Below, in pieces: positions 32,233 through 39,682 of a DNA stretch of 64,000 bases (position 1 is the first letter of the stretch; each line of letters starts with the position of its first letter). Both the position numbers and the translations under genes were made by a program. The DNA comes from a virus. The stretch spans positions 1-64,000 of the IMG/VR virus record IMGVR_UViG_3300028269_000003, one strand, 5' to 3'. The notes under the pieces are model-generated. The model had not been told where the DNA came from. It was given only the letters and a program-made list of their open reading frames with translations, and ran no database searches.

Positions 32233-32684
32233 TGGCTTCATTAAACAAAGCAATGATTTTGGGTAACTTAGGCAAAGACCCAGAGGTTAGATATATGCCT
32301 AATGGTGAAGCTGTTGCTAATTTTAGCATTGCGACTACCGATAACTGGAAAGACAAAGACGGCAACAAACAAGAGCGTACAGAATGGCATAACATTGTCA
32401 TGTATCGCAAACTTGCTGAAATTGCTGGAGAGTATCTAAAGAAAGGCTCACCAGTTTACATTGAAGGCAAACTGCAAACTCGCAAATGGCAAACAAAAGA
32501 AGGTCAAGACAGACATACGACTGAAATTATTGTTGACAGTATGCAAATGCTAGGCACTAAAGCGCAAAATAATGATGCAGGTGATAGCAATACTCAAGCA
32601 AAACAAAATAACGCGCCTAAAACGCAGGAAAATCAAGCTAATGATGCTTTTGAAGGCATGGAAGATGATATCCCTTTTAATTAA
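32232..32684 (+). CDS. ssb: Single-stranded DNA-binding protein
   Basis: 150 aa. N-terminal OB fold: [38 protein letters not shown] and [16 protein letters not shown] Gln/Asn-rich linker leads to the acidic tip DDIPFN used for partner binding. Standard bacterial SSB form. Overlaps the ATPase gene. Confidence 0.93.
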   Translation: MASLNKAMILGNLGKDPEVRYMPNGEAVANFSIATTDNWKDKDGNKQERTEWHNIVMYRKLAEIAGEYLKKGSPVYIEGKLQTRKWQTKEGQDRHTTEIIVDSMQMLGTKAQNNDAGDSNTQAKQNNAPKTQENQANDAFEGMEDDIPFN

Positions 32685-32730
32685 GTCCGTTTTAGTTTAA
32701 CATGCCTCACGGACTATAAATATATGAGGC
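32684..32730 (+). promoter_or_regulatory. Overlapping hairpins that could hide the HNH ribosome site
   Basis: AGTCCGT (32684-32690) pairs with ACGGACT (32709-32715). GCCTCA (32704-32709) pairs with TGAGGC (32725-32730), which contains the GAGG ribosome site of the next gene. The two stems share base 32709 and the first spans into the loop of the second, so they compete. This suggests translational control of the HNH gene. Confidence 0.55.
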
Positions 32731-32734
32731 TTTT

Positions 32735-33160
32735 ATGAAAACTTGTTTTAAATGTAAAAAAACCAAAAGCTATGATGAGTTTTATAAACATAAGCAAATG
32801 GGTGATGGATATTTAAATAAATGTAAATCTTGCACAAAAGAAGATGTTTATAAACATAGACATTTTAGTGAAGCAAGAGAAAAAATACTTGCTTATGACA
32901 GAGAAAGGGGAAATAGGCAAAATAAAGAATATTTAAAACTTTATCGTGAAAAGTATCCAAAAAAATACAAAGCTCATGGAATTGTTGCAAGAGCAATTAG
33001 AGCTAAAAAATTATTTAGGATGCCTTGTGAAGTTTGTGGAAATTTAATAACAGACGGTCATCATGATGATTATGACAAACCATTAAATGTTAGATGGTTA
33101 TGTGCTGAGCATCATCGTGAATGGCACGCAAAAAATGGTGAAGGGCTAAATGCATTTTAA
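32735..33160 (+). CDS. HNH endonuclease-like protein with zinc-binding N-terminus
   Basis: 141 aa. N-terminal CFKCKKTKSYDEFYKHK ... CKSC zinc ribbon, basic middle, and C-terminal CEVCGN ... DGHHDDYDKPLNVRWLC ... HHREWH, an HNH-type core. Such genes are often free-standing homing endonucleases inserted in phage genomes. It lies between SSB and small early genes, and its ribosome site can fold away. Confidence 0.72.
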   Translation: MKTCFKCKKTKSYDEFYKHKQMGDGYLNKCKSCTKEDVYKHRHFSEAREKILAYDRERGNRQNKEYLKLYREKYPKKYKAHGIVARAIRAKKLFRMPCEVCGNLITDGHHDDYDKPLNVRWLCAEHHREWHAKNGEGLNAF

Positions 33161-33162
33161 TA

Positions 33163-33396
33163 ATGATTAAATGGACTAAAAGCAAAATAGGCGACCACAT
33201 AAGCAAAACAGCTATCCAGCATGAAAACTATGTTATTGCTAAGTTTGTTACCTATATTAACGGTGAGAGAGTAGAGCGTTACTTACTAAGTGACGTTTCT
33301 ACTTATCCGCATAAAAGTTTGAAATGGTTTGATAACAGCCAATCGGCTAAAGATTATACAGAAAGGTTAATAAATGGAAAATTTAATGAGAACTGA
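33163..33396 (+). CDS. Hypothetical 77-aa protein
   Basis: ATG 3 bases after the HNH stop. Beta-rich with YVIAKFVTYINGERVERYLL, then a helical end (SAKDYTERLING). Overlaps the next gene by 23 bases. Not recognised. Confidence 0.55.
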   Translation: MIKWTKSKIGDHISKTAIQHENYVIAKFVTYINGERVERYLLSDVSTYPHKSLKWFDNSQSAKDYTERLINGKFNEN

Positions 33397-33580
33397 TGAA
33401 GTAAAAAAAAGATTGCAGACTGTAAATATGCGACATTGTTCTAATCATACAGGTATCGGTTATTACAGAATTGTTTACATGAAGATTGGAAAATTCTTAC
33501 AGTTTAAAAAAGGCGAGTGTGAAAAACTGATGGAATACTTTGAAAAGATGGATAAAGTCAATGAGATTATAGAGGTGTAA
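33374..33580 (+). CDS. Hypothetical 68-aa protein
   Basis: AGGTTAATAAATG gives its start inside the previous gene. Charged; helix KKGECEKLMEYFEKMDKV. Family not known. Confidence 0.52.
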   Translation: MENLMRTDEVKKRLQTVNMRHCSNHTGIGYYRIVYMKIGKFLQFKKGECEKLMEYFEKMDKVNEIIEV

Positions 33581-33581
33581 T

Positions 33582-33941
33582 TTGGAATACACGTATAGCA
33601 AAAAAGACTTTAATAAATTCGTATCATACTGTAAGTTTTGGCTTAACAAGTTTGGCATAACTGAATGGGAAATTGATTTTAAGCACCATCAAATTGATTC
33701 AGCAGCCAGAACAACTTACAATTGCACAGCTAAACTTGCTTGCTTTCAATTAACCATTAGAGGCAAAGGTGATTTCTGCTTACAAAGTGATTTAAACCGA
33801 TTGGCGTTACATGAAGTTATTCATTTGTTGCTAGCTGATTTTTGTTATTCCATAAGCGAAACAAAAGATTATCAAAGTGACTTAGCAATTGCACATGAAC
33901 ACGCAGTAGTTATGAGATTAATGAAAGCAATACTTAACTAA
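33582..33941 (+). CDS. SprT-like putative zinc metallopeptidase (119 aa)
   Basis: The start is TTG at 33582, with GAGGTG upstream; no ATG fits. LALHEVIHLLLADF carries the HExxH motif and a further His/Glu (IAHEHAVV) about 30 residues on. Phage proteins of this form occur beside ssDNA-binding and recombination genes. Substrate unknown. Its last 45 bases are repeated at 1-45 of the window. Confidence 0.68.
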   Translation: MEYTYSKKDFNKFVSYCKFWLNKFGITEWEIDFKHHQIDSAARTTYNCTAKLACFQLTIRGKGDFCLQSDLNRLALHEVIHLLLADFCYSISETKDYQSDLAIAHEHAVVMRLMKAILN

Positions 33942-33946
33942 ACAAT

Positions 33947-34022
33947 GCGCCGTTAGCTCAATGGATAGAGCAGTCGTTTTCTAGGCGATAGGTTGAGGGT
34001 TCAAGTCCTTCACGGCGCGCCA
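33947..34022 (+). tRNA. tRNA-Arg (anticodon UCU), phage B copy
   Basis: Identical in all 76 bases to the gene at 51-126, with the same cloverleaf and encoded CCA. Identity with the first copy also holds for the 50 bases before it and stops at its 3' end, where phage B sequence begins. Confidence 0.96.
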
Positions 34023-34031
34023 AACAAAATT

Positions 34032-34226
34032 ATGAGAGCATTTACAAAACCTAACGGACAACCTAAAACTCATCGCAGACCTCGCGTATGTGAACATTGC
34101 AGACAAAATATAAAAGGTGCTTGCTTGCTGCCGTTTAGATTAACTTTAAAATTAAGATGGCTGCATAAAAAATACAATATGCCATATATACGCAAAGATA
34201 AGCAGCTAGAAAATATGCGTAGATAA
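34032..34226 (+). CDS. Small basic Cys-containing protein (64 aa), phage B
   Basis: ATG 34032, 9 bases after the tRNA. Homologue of 351-545 with CEHCRQNIKGAC in place of the phage A Cys pattern and the same basic tail. The 69-aa gene that precedes it in phage A is missing. Confidence 0.68.
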   Translation: MRAFTKPNGQPKTHRRPRVCEHCRQNIKGACLLPFRLTLKLRWLHKKYNMPYIRKDKQLENMRR

Positions 34227-34248
34227 TTTAAAATAATTTACATTATTT

Positions 34249-34289
34249 TGCAAAAATAGTTTGCATTTTATTTTAAACTGTTTTATAGT
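34249..34289 (+). promoter_or_regulatory. Rightward promoter with TGCAAA dyad, phage B
   Basis: -35 TTGCAT (34261-34266), 17 bases, -10 TATAGT (34284-34289). Dyad TGCAAA (34249-34254), five bases, TTTGCA (34260-34265). Nearly base-for-base the same as 568-608. Confidence 0.8.
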
Positions 34290-34321
34290 TACTACATAAA
34301 CAACGCAAACGGAGAAATAAA

Positions 34322-34561
34322 ATGAAATACTTAACACAATCAGAAATTCAAGAAGCATTAAACAGAGGTGCTATTTTGCATAAATCACCTGGCCATGATG
34401 CTAGAGTTTATTTGACTATTGATAAAAATACATACGTTCCACCTGTTGGTAAAGTTAAACCATCAACATTGTCTAAATTAATTGAATCAAAATCAGTTGT
34501 TGATGTAAAAGTTCCAGAAGTTTTTCGATTTAGTGCTTTTGATGCTTGCTACGCTGTTTAA
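34322..34561 (+). CDS. Hypothetical 79-aa protein (phage B only)
   Basis: First gene after the promoter; GGAG ribosome site. Starts MKYLTQSEIQEALNRGAILH and has a Val/Lys-rich middle. Unrelated to the phage A gene in the same slot. Not recognised. Confidence 0.58.
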   Translation: MKYLTQSEIQEALNRGAILHKSPGHDARVYLTIDKNTYVPPVGKVKPSTLSKLIESKSVVDVKVPEVFRFSAFDACYAV

Positions 34562-34563
34562 TA

Positions 34564-34713
34564 ATGCTGCGCTTTATCATCATAGACGAGTTTGGTGGCA
34601 GGCTTCGCGCCTTTGCTACCAAACGTGAAGCAAAGCAGTTTATACGCAATAAACGTGGGTGTAGTGTGTGTGAGATTAGTATTTTTGATGTAAGTGAAGA
34701 GTGTTTATTTTAA
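34564..34713 (+). CDS. Conserved small protein (49 aa), phage B
   Basis: Differs by only a few residues from 772-921; the second half reads GCSVCEISIFDVSEECLF. Begins 2 bases after the upstream stop. Unknown role. Confidence 0.7.
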   Translation: MLRFIIIDEFGGRLRAFATKREAKQFIRNKRGCSVCEISIFDVSEECLF

Positions 34714-34727
34714 TTGGAGAAATAAAA

Positions 34728-35006
34728 ATGGAAAACTTAGATACTGTTGAAGTAAAACAAAGTAAAAAAGAATTATTAATATTAGCTAATCAAAAAATAT
34801 TAGAACTTGAAAAAGAAGTAGAAAGACAAAAAGGATATGTTGAAATGTATCGTAAAGAATCACAAGAACGTAAAAATCAAATTGATGAAATCCATGATTT
34901 TTTAGATGGGCTCCCGAATGTAATGCCTAAAACTAAAGATAATTATTATGAAAACAAAGTTTCAACAAGATTGCTTTCTTGGATTGCGTCTAAAGCAAAC
35001 ATTTAA
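34728..35006 (+). CDS. Coiled-coil protein (92 aa), phage B
   Basis: Residues 12-60 are a Glu/Lys heptad coiled coil (ELLILANQKILELEKEVERQ). Same ribosome-site leader as 936-1127 in phage A but an unrelated product. No domain recognised. Confidence 0.6.
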   Translation: MENLDTVEVKQSKKELLILANQKILELEKEVERQKGYVEMYRKESQERKNQIDEIHDFLDGLPNVMPKTKDNYYENKVSTRLLSWIASKANI

Positions 35007-35008
35007 TC

Positions 35009-35122
35009 ATGATTGACTACAAAAACCACAAGCCATCAACAGAAATAACCGAAGCAGATATATGGGGCGCTGTGTCTTTATTGCTACCTTTTGTCTGTGT
35101 GATTATTCTTAACTTACTTTGA
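35009..35122 (+). CDS. 37-aa single-pass membrane peptide, phage B
   Basis: Homologue of 1135-1248; polar start MIDYKNHKPSTE, then a hydrophobic segment (AVSLLLPFVCVIILNLL). Conservation of start, length and membrane segment supports translation. Confidence 0.6.
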   Translation: MIDYKNHKPSTEITEADIWGAVSLLLPFVCVIILNLL

Positions 35123-35129
35123 GGTGAAT

Positions 35130-35567
35130 ATGTATAACGTAACTAAAGACCCCGAAGCGCTTAATATTAAAGATGCTATTCAAGCAATGCTTTTACAGCA
35201 ACCTTTAACACCAAAAGAAGTGCAGGATATTCTAGGTTTGGATAAGACGACTACTACAAACTATTTTACCTCGCTCAAAAAACAAGGTTTAATCGGCTGG
35301 CATGACAATTACAAAACTGGTCACGTAGCACGTAGAAAATATATTGCTTACAAAAACAAGCCTAAATTTAGCGAGATTATCAATCATCGTTTAGCTGGTA
35401 GACAGCAAGTGGCAAACGACAAGCGAGAGCAAAAACGCCAAGAAGTTAGCAGAGCAAAGCAAAATCCTAACGTATCAATGGTTGTCAGCATTGACGACTA
35501 TCACACCAAATCAAACCGCAGCCATAAACATGAATGGCGTGGTTATAACTCAATGAATGGACTTTAA
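35130..35567 (+). CDS. Winged-helix DNA-binding protein (145 aa), phage B
   Basis: Nearly identical to 1256-1693, with a few changes in the recognition-helix and wing region (TTTTNY for TQTTNY, HDNYKTGH for HESFNTGH). The same basic second half. Small changes in the DNA-reading part could mean slightly different target preference. Confidence 0.7.
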   Translation: MYNVTKDPEALNIKDAIQAMLLQQPLTPKEVQDILGLDKTTTTNYFTSLKKQGLIGWHDNYKTGHVARRKYIAYKNKPKFSEIINHRLAGRQQVANDKREQKRQEVSRAKQNPNVSMVVSIDDYHTKSNRSHKHEWRGYNSMNGL

Positions 35568-35568
35568 C

Positions 35569-35730
35569 ATGGTTACCAAAGACGAAGAAACCGCTCTACA
35601 AAGCGATAACAAATATTTTATGGATGATGATGCCAACGAGTACGAAAAAATGGCTGTAATCATGTTTTACGTAGCTGTGCTGTGCATTATTGCACTGTTC
35701 TTTTTGATAAGTATGCAGTGTTATGGATAA
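35569..35730 (+). CDS. 53-aa single-pass membrane protein, phage B
   Basis: Homologue of 1695-1856 with one hydrophobic helix (AVIMFYVAVLCIIALFFLI). Overlaps the next start by 8 bases as in phage A. Confidence 0.62.
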   Translation: MVTKDEETALQSDNKYFMDDDANEYEKMAVIMFYVAVLCIIALFFLISMQCYG

Positions 35731-35920
35731 AGACTATCCACTACTAACGGTTTATGTTGTAGCTGCCAGTTGCATGGTTGCCGTGATGATAGTAGGGCAA
35801 TGGTATGACGCATTAACTCATGTGCCAAAAGTTGAGTACGTTCCGTGCAGCGTTACGATTAACAACATGGCACGTAAATTAAATGTGACTTTATTAGATA
35901 TGTGTGAATTGGAGAGATAG
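35723..35920 (+). CDS. 65-aa membrane-anchored protein, phage B
   Basis: Homologue of 1849-2046; hydrophobic N-terminal helix and conserved NMARKLNVTLLDMC end. Confidence 0.62.
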   Translation: MDKDYPLLTVYVVAASCMVAVMIVGQWYDALTHVPKVEYVPCSVTINNMARKLNVTLLDMCELER

Positions 35921-35922
35921 TT

Positions 35923-36099
35923 ATGTGGAAAATTATAGGATTTTTTGTAGGCTTTACCTTAACAATGATTTTGTCTTGGTATGGTGGAATTGATTTTAAT
36001 GAAAGAGGCTTTCCTCAAGCGTGGTTTACTTTTATCAGTATCATGATTGGTATTTTTATTGCGATAAATGTAAAAATATATGAGGCTGAATCAAAATGA
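35923..36099 (+). CDS. 58-aa two-helix membrane protein (phage B only)
   Basis: Two hydrophobic segments (IIGFFVGFTLTMILSW and AWFTFISIMIGIFIAIN) around GGIDFNERGFPQ. GGAGAGATAGTT precedes the ATG. ATGA overlap with the next gene. Replaces the DUF551-like gene of phage A. Confidence 0.58.
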   Translation: MWKIIGFFVGFTLTMILSWYGGIDFNERGFPQAWFTFISIMIGIFIAINVKIYEAESK

Positions 36100-36473
36100 A
36101 ACCCATCCAAAAAGGCATGACCACAGCCGTAACTCGTGGTGAACTTGAAGCTGCAAAACGTGAAGGTCGTGCGCCTGTTGCAGATGTTACGCAGTTGACT
36201 TGGTTTGAGGATGTTAAAATGTATCAATCAATAGCCGGATTACACATGAGAATGATAGCTAAATGGTATAGCGGTGGATTTTATAATAGAGGTCTAGAAA
36301 GTGATAAAGACCTCTTCGCCCCGCCTGAATATGAGTGGCAGTGGATTGTGCAACATAATGACGGCAATTTTGCTATGACTAATGACCATTTTAAAACAGA
36401 AAAAGACGTTCATAGGAACTTTGCGGTTAAAGTCATCGAACCCTACGAACCATCAAAAAGAGAGGTGGAGTGA
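36096..36473 (+). CDS. Conserved right-arm protein (125 aa), phage B
   Basis: N-terminus identical to 2287-2670, divergent middle, conserved KVIEPYEPSKREVE end. Ends in the GAGGTGGAG motif that precedes the next start. Confidence 0.63.
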   Translation: MKPIQKGMTTAVTRGELEAAKREGRAPVADVTQLTWFEDVKMYQSIAGLHMRMIAKWYSGGFYNRGLESDKDLFAPPEYEWQWIVQHNDGNFAMTNDHFKTEKDVHRNFAVKVIEPYEPSKREVE

Positions 36474-36475
36474 TT

Positions 36476-36574
36476 ATGGAAAATAGAACTTACAGGTATT
36501 GTGTTCGCTGTAAAAAATTAACACTATGGAATCTGCTTAATGATACGTGCTCAAATTGCGGATTGGGGAAATGA
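36476..36574 (+). CDS. 32-aa zinc-ribbon peptide (phage B only)
   Basis: Two CxxC pairs (YCVRCKK and CSNCGLG) in a 32-residue chain, a minimal zinc ribbon. GAGGTGGAG ribosome site; ends 1 base before the next ATG. Short but with clear Cys spacing. Confidence 0.55.
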   Translation: MENRTYRYCVRCKKLTLWNLLNDTCSNCGLGK

Positions 36575-36575
36575 A

Positions 36576-36893
36576 ATGACACAAAAACACAAACACGCTG
36601 ATGTGCTTATTGCAATCGCAGAAGGTAAAGAGGTTGAGTATTTACACCCTGCAACATTTATATGGGAACTTTCTGATAATACTTCTGTAAATCCTTTACT
36701 CCAACTTGAATACGAATGGCGCATCAAACCTGAACCAAAGCCTGATGTTGAGGTGTATGTTGGATGGGAAAATGTTATAACTGATGAATTACAAGAGATA
36801 CCTAAGGAAAGTGTCACTAACTATGCTCACGCAATCAAACTTACCTTTGATGCTGAAACTAACGAATACAAATCTACGGAGGTGATTAAATGA
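36576..36893 (+). CDS. Early phage protein, intact form of the phage A remnant (105 aa)
   Basis: MTQKHKHADVLIAIAEGKEV ... YEWRIKP ... VYVGWENV is a pattern known from many phage early regions (an 'AIAEGKxVE ... YeyRIKP' family of unknown role). Phage A keeps only its first 17 residues (2923-2988). ATGA overlap with the next gene. Confidence 0.65.
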   Translation: MTQKHKHADVLIAIAEGKEVEYLHPATFIWELSDNTSVNPLLQLEYEWRIKPEPKPDVEVYVGWENVITDELQEIPKESVTNYAHAIKLTFDAETNEYKSTEVIK

Positions 36894-37255
36894 GTTTGCG
36901 CTTACCTCTCGAGAAAAAGCCAAAACAAGCTTTTCAGTTTAATGATTGCTTACCATTTTTAGAAAACTCAAGAGCAGTATTAATTCACCGACCAAGATTT
37001 ATTGCAATGTATCATTTGGGTGAAATATTTGGCAGAAAATATCCACCGCACTTAGGTATTACGATGTATTGCAGAAATAGCGTTACAGGTGGAAAAAATC
37101 TTACATTTTTAAATACGCTTAATGATGAAATGATTTTGTGTGTGAAGTGTGAAGAAAACGCTGTTAAAGCAGGGTTGCCTAGCGCAGAAAGCATCTGCTG
37201 TAAGCATGTTCACATCGGCGGGGTAAAATCTTATAAACTATGTTGCAAAGATTAA
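36890..37255 (+). CDS. Hypothetical Cys-rich 121-aa protein (phage B only)
   Basis: The C-terminal third holds several Cys and His (CVKCEENAV, ICCKHVHIGG, CCKD) suggestive of metal binding. No family recognised. ATGA coupling to the gene before it. Confidence 0.58.
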   Translation: MSLRLPLEKKPKQAFQFNDCLPFLENSRAVLIHRPRFIAMYHLGEIFGRKYPPHLGITMYCRNSVTGGKNLTFLNTLNDEMILCVKCEENAVKAGLPSAESICCKHVHIGGVKSYKLCCKD

Positions 37256-37258
37256 ACA

Positions 37259-37573
37259 ATGAACCAACAAGACAAAATTGAGTTAAGCAAGCGCATTGCT
37301 GAAAAGCTTGGGATAGATGCTTGGGTTGACATTACGCCTGACCGAGAAGCACACACACTTTTATGGCTTGCAGACGATAACGCAAGGTGCTTTGAGTTGA
37401 TGGTGAAGTATGGACTTGAAGTTTATATCTATGAAACTTTTGTTACGGTTTACGGAAGAAACAAGTCTGACGAAGGTGCAGACCCATACGCAGAAGAATA
37501 TTACAAAGACCACACCAGCCCAGAAGAAGCCACACGCATAGCTATTTTAAAATGTTTGGAGAATATGGAATGA
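37259..37573 (+). CDS. Phage ABA-sandwich domain protein (104 aa), phage B
   Basis: Homologue of 3303-3629 with the conserved start (MNQQDKIELSKRIAEKLGID), WLADDNARCFELM and ATRIAILKCLENME end; the middle differs. Followed by the same ATGA-coupled gene. Confidence 0.65.
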   Translation: MNQQDKIELSKRIAEKLGIDAWVDITPDREAHTLLWLADDNARCFELMVKYGLEVYIYETFVTVYGRNKSDEGADPYAEEYYKDHTSPEEATRIAILKCLENME

Positions 37574-37872
37574 GTAAACAATTCATAGAAACAACATTTT
37601 GCGGATTTACAGCAAAAGAAGTAATGGAAATGAAATCACGCATTGATGAACTTGAAGCAGAACTACATTCTATAAATGTAAATTGCCAAGGATGGATTAA
37701 AAAAAGCAATAGCCAAAAAGAGCAGTTGGCATTAGCGATTGATGCGCTTGAAAATTATGCAGATGGTGGATATACAACCCCATTTTGCGCAGAAAAAGCC
37801 CTCACACGCATTAAACACTTACAGGAAGTGGAAAATCATGAAACTATTAAAACTACGCAAGATATTTGCTAA
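37570..37872 (+). CDS. Coiled-coil protein (100 aa), phage B
   Basis: Start in ATGA overlap. MKSRIDELEAELHSI coiled coil, then KEQLALAIDALENYADGG and ALTRIKHLQE. The last motif survives in phage A as a remnant (3977-4033). Overlaps the next gene by 35 bases. Confidence 0.6.
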   Translation: MSKQFIETTFCGFTAKEVMEMKSRIDELEAELHSINVNCQGWIKKSNSQKEQLALAIDALENYADGGYTTPFCAEKALTRIKHLQEVENHETIKTTQDIC

Positions 37873-38005
37873 AGAATCACTCTGCCGCGCACGTAAACGC
37901 ATCAAGGCGCGTTTAAATCAATCAGCCAATGCTATGATATACGATAGAGTTTTTTATGAAGGCACAGACGGATATTTAAGAGATAGGAATTGTTATGGCA
38001 AGTGA
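37838..38005 (+). CDS. Conserved basic 55-aa protein, phage B
   Basis: One substitution in its first 25 residues relative to 4031-4198 (RIKARL for RIKERL). The start MKLLKLRKIF is chosen over upstream in-frame ATGs because AGGAAG precedes it and the phage A start is the same. Confidence 0.65.
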   Translation: MKLLKLRKIFAKESLCRARKRIKARLNQSANAMIYDRVFYEGTDGYLRDRNCYGK

Positions 38006-38162
38006 TGGCGGCAAAGGTAGCAGACAAAGACCAACGTTTGACCAAGAGCGGTTCGAACTTAATTTTGATTTAATCTTTCGCAGTAAGGAAAAGAAGTTTG
38101 ACCAAACTGTGAATAATGGTGAATTGCTTGATGAATTAAAGGAAAGTAATAAAGATGACTGA
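37995..38162 (+). CDS. Conserved 55-aa protein, phage B
   Basis: Nearly identical to 4188-4358 (MASDGGKGSRQRPTFDQERF). Overlaps both neighbours, as in phage A. Confidence 0.65.
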   Translation: MASDGGKGSRQRPTFDQERFELNFDLIFRSKEKKFDQTVNNGELLDELKESNKDD

Positions 38163-38361
38163 CACAAGTGACCCATTAGATGTAGCAAGTATTAATGAGC
38201 AAGTTAATTGTGATATGAAGGTAAAAGAGATACAGGCATTAGCCAGTAAAGAATTACCAAAGAGTGATATTTGTTGGGGATGTGGCGAACCTACAAAAGA
38301 CGGTAGACGTTGGCATAACGTAGATTGCAGGAAATTATGGGAGGACTTTGGAAGACAATAA
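38155..38361 (+). CDS. Small zinc-ribbon-like protein (68 aa), phage B
   Basis: CWGCGEPTKDGRRWHNVDC near the C-terminus; the third Cys of phage A is His here, still metal-capable. The N-terminal half is unlike phage A's. Last gene before the convergent terminator. Confidence 0.6.
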   Translation: MTDTSDPLDVASINEQVNCDMKVKEIQALASKELPKSDICWGCGEPTKDGRRWHNVDCRKLWEDFGRQ

Positions 38362-38368
38362 AAAAATA

Positions 38369-38409
38369 CCGCTAACTTATCTCTATACAAGCAGTCTAGT
38401 GGTTAGCGG
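38369..38409 (-). terminator. Convergent intrinsic terminator, phage B late operon
   Basis: CCGCTAAC (38369-38376) pairs with GTTAGCGG (38402-38409), 25-base loop, leftward tail TATTTTTTTATT. Relative to phage A, two pairs have changed on both sides (compensatory), while the loop has 22 of 25 bases the same. Confidence 0.85.
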
Positions 38410-38460
38410 CATGGTTATTTCAACCATTAAGTCATCATTGGAGAGGATGATGATTTAACT

Positions 38461-38661
38461 TTAATGATAATTTCTCTCTAAGTCAAGAATATACTTTCCC
38501 AACTTTTCAGCATTATCACGATTTAGGCATATTCCACCGTCATTTTGTGGTATCACTTGCAGATGTGGCTTTGTCGGCTTTATCATCTGAGGCTGACACG
38601 CCACCATTGAAGTGATTGCGAAACCAATCAGAAGGGCTTTGACTAAGTTTGTCATGCTCAT
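38461..38661 (-). CDS. Lysis lipoprotein, likely outer-membrane spanin, phage B
   Basis: Same start context (AAAGG) and lipobox position as in phage A (SMVAC). The mature C-terminal part (HLQVIPQNDGGICLNRDN) is identical; the signal part differs. Nested with 38540-38734. Confidence 0.6.
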   Translation of the reverse strand: MSMTNLVKALLIGFAITSMVACQPQMIKPTKPHLQVIPQNDGGICLNRDNAEKLGKYILDLERNYH

Positions 38662-38734
38662 TTTGAGCCTTTCTAAAGCTAATTGCTTGTAGTAGCTTTT
38701 CAAATAGACGCAGGATGATTTCTAGCGTTTTCAT
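38540..38734 (-). CDS. Lysis-cassette 64-aa protein, phage B
   Basis: Same N-terminal 30 residues as 4732-4926 with a varied centre (QSPSDWFRNHFNGG). Overlaps the lipoprotein gene out of frame and the holin gene by ATGA. Confidence 0.5.
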   Translation of the reverse strand: MKTLEIILRLFEKLLQAISFRKAQNEHDKLSQSPSDWFRNHFNGGVSASDDKADKATSASDTTK

Positions 38735-38919
38735 TTTTTAAGTTGCTTAGTGCGCCATGCTGACCATACTAGACCACCGATAGTGAGAACTGCACCTGTT
38801 ACAGCCTCTACCGCACCAGATACAGCGTCAGGTTCGATGTAACCTTTAGTGACCAAGATAGCGCCCACAGCAGTTAAGCCGTGACGGATAATAGAGCCGA
38901 TAATAACTGTTAATTCCAT
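38731..38919 (-). CDS. Putative holin (62 aa), phage B
   Basis: One substitution (A18V) from 4923-5111. Two hydrophobic segments and basic tail. Near-identity of lysis genes between phages with unrelated virions suggests recent exchange or strong constraint by the same host envelope. Confidence 0.7.
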   Translation of the reverse strand: MELTVIIGSIIRHGLTAVGAILVTKGYIEPDAVSGAVEAVTGAVLTIGGLVWSAWRTKQLKK

Positions 38920-38922
38920 AAT

Positions 38923-39393
38923 TTACTCCTTAAAGTGAATAAGACATTCTACTGTACGATTTACCCAACCTTTGCCAAATCTGCCAAAGTTACTCAAGCT
39001 AGAATAAAAAATAATGCGCTCGGTTGTAAATTTTAGCAACACATCATTGACCGCCATTTTATTTAGAGCAGATTGCGAAAGTCTGCCCCACTGACCATCT
39101 GGATTAACTTTAACAGCACTTTGCAAGATACGTATTGCACGGCTAATACCAGTATTAACAGCGCAATCAAACAAAACGCAATGAATAGTCGGATGTAAGT
39201 TAGCAGGGAGTTTATCCCAGTAGTCACGCTTGTAAATAACCATAGCATCATATTGAGTCAAATCTCTAATATTAAGATGGGGATAAGCACGTTTTGATAT
39301 ACCGTAGCGGGTTTCACCGCCAGCATCAAACTTATCATCACTATATAAACCTTCGTGTTTTAGTACAAATTGAACTGCTTTGTCAAAGTTCAT
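38923..39393 (-). CDS. Endolysin, GH108 muramidase, phage B
   Basis: 156 aa. Catalytic Glu in HEGLYSDD (EGGY in phage A), then DAGGETRYGIS. The C-terminal two-thirds are nearly identical to phage A; the first ~50 residues differ more. The change around the catalytic motif is within family variation. Confidence 0.87.
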   Translation of the reverse strand: MNFDKAVQFVLKHEGLYSDDKFDAGGETRYGISKRAYPHLNIRDLTQYDAMVIYKRDYWDKLPANLHPTIHCVLFDCAVNTGISRAIRILQSAVKVNPDGQWGRLSQSALNKMAVNDVLLKFTTERIIFYSSLSNFGRFGKGWVNRTVECLIHFKE

Positions 39394-39647
39394 TGCTTGT
39401 CCATCTTATTGTCTATCTTAGCTTCAATTCTGTCTAGCTTGGTAAAAATAGCGGCCGCGATTTTGTCCAGTTCTTCACGTTTGACATAAGTACCTGCCAC
39501 CAATACCTCAATTTGCTGAACTTTATCGGCAAGCATAGCATCCGCCTTTCGTAATTCATCAATCGAACTTTTAAGATTATTCAAAACCCAGCCTCCTAAA
39601 GCCCCTATAAGTGCAAAAGCCGTGTTAATTAAAGTTTGTGTGTCCAT
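39390..39647 (-). CDS. XhlA-like membrane/coiled-coil protein (85 aa)
   Basis: N-terminal hydrophobic segment (LINTAFALIGALGGWVL) followed by a long coiled coil (SSIDELRKADAMLADKVQQI) and a Lys-rich end. Such proteins lie beside endolysins and may aid lysis. ATGA overlap with the endolysin. Phage A has two other membrane genes here. Confidence 0.55.
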   Translation of the reverse strand: MDTQTLINTAFALIGALGGWVLNNLKSSIDELRKADAMLADKVQQIEVLVAGTYVKREELDKIAAAIFTKLDRIEAKIDNKMDKQ

Positions 39648-39682
39648 GTTTTCCCTTTTTACTTTAGCACTTCTTAATGAGG

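Noticed and set aside
32684-33162. HNH gene inside a self-splicing intron
   Set aside because: The flanking SSB gene is complete and no split exon or group I core elements were seen; the gene looks free-standing.
33947-34022. tRNA as the attachment site of an integrated prophage
   Set aside because: No integrase gene lies near either copy, and the tRNA is embedded in a co-directional phage gene string on both sides. It was kept only as one of several hypotheses for the junction.
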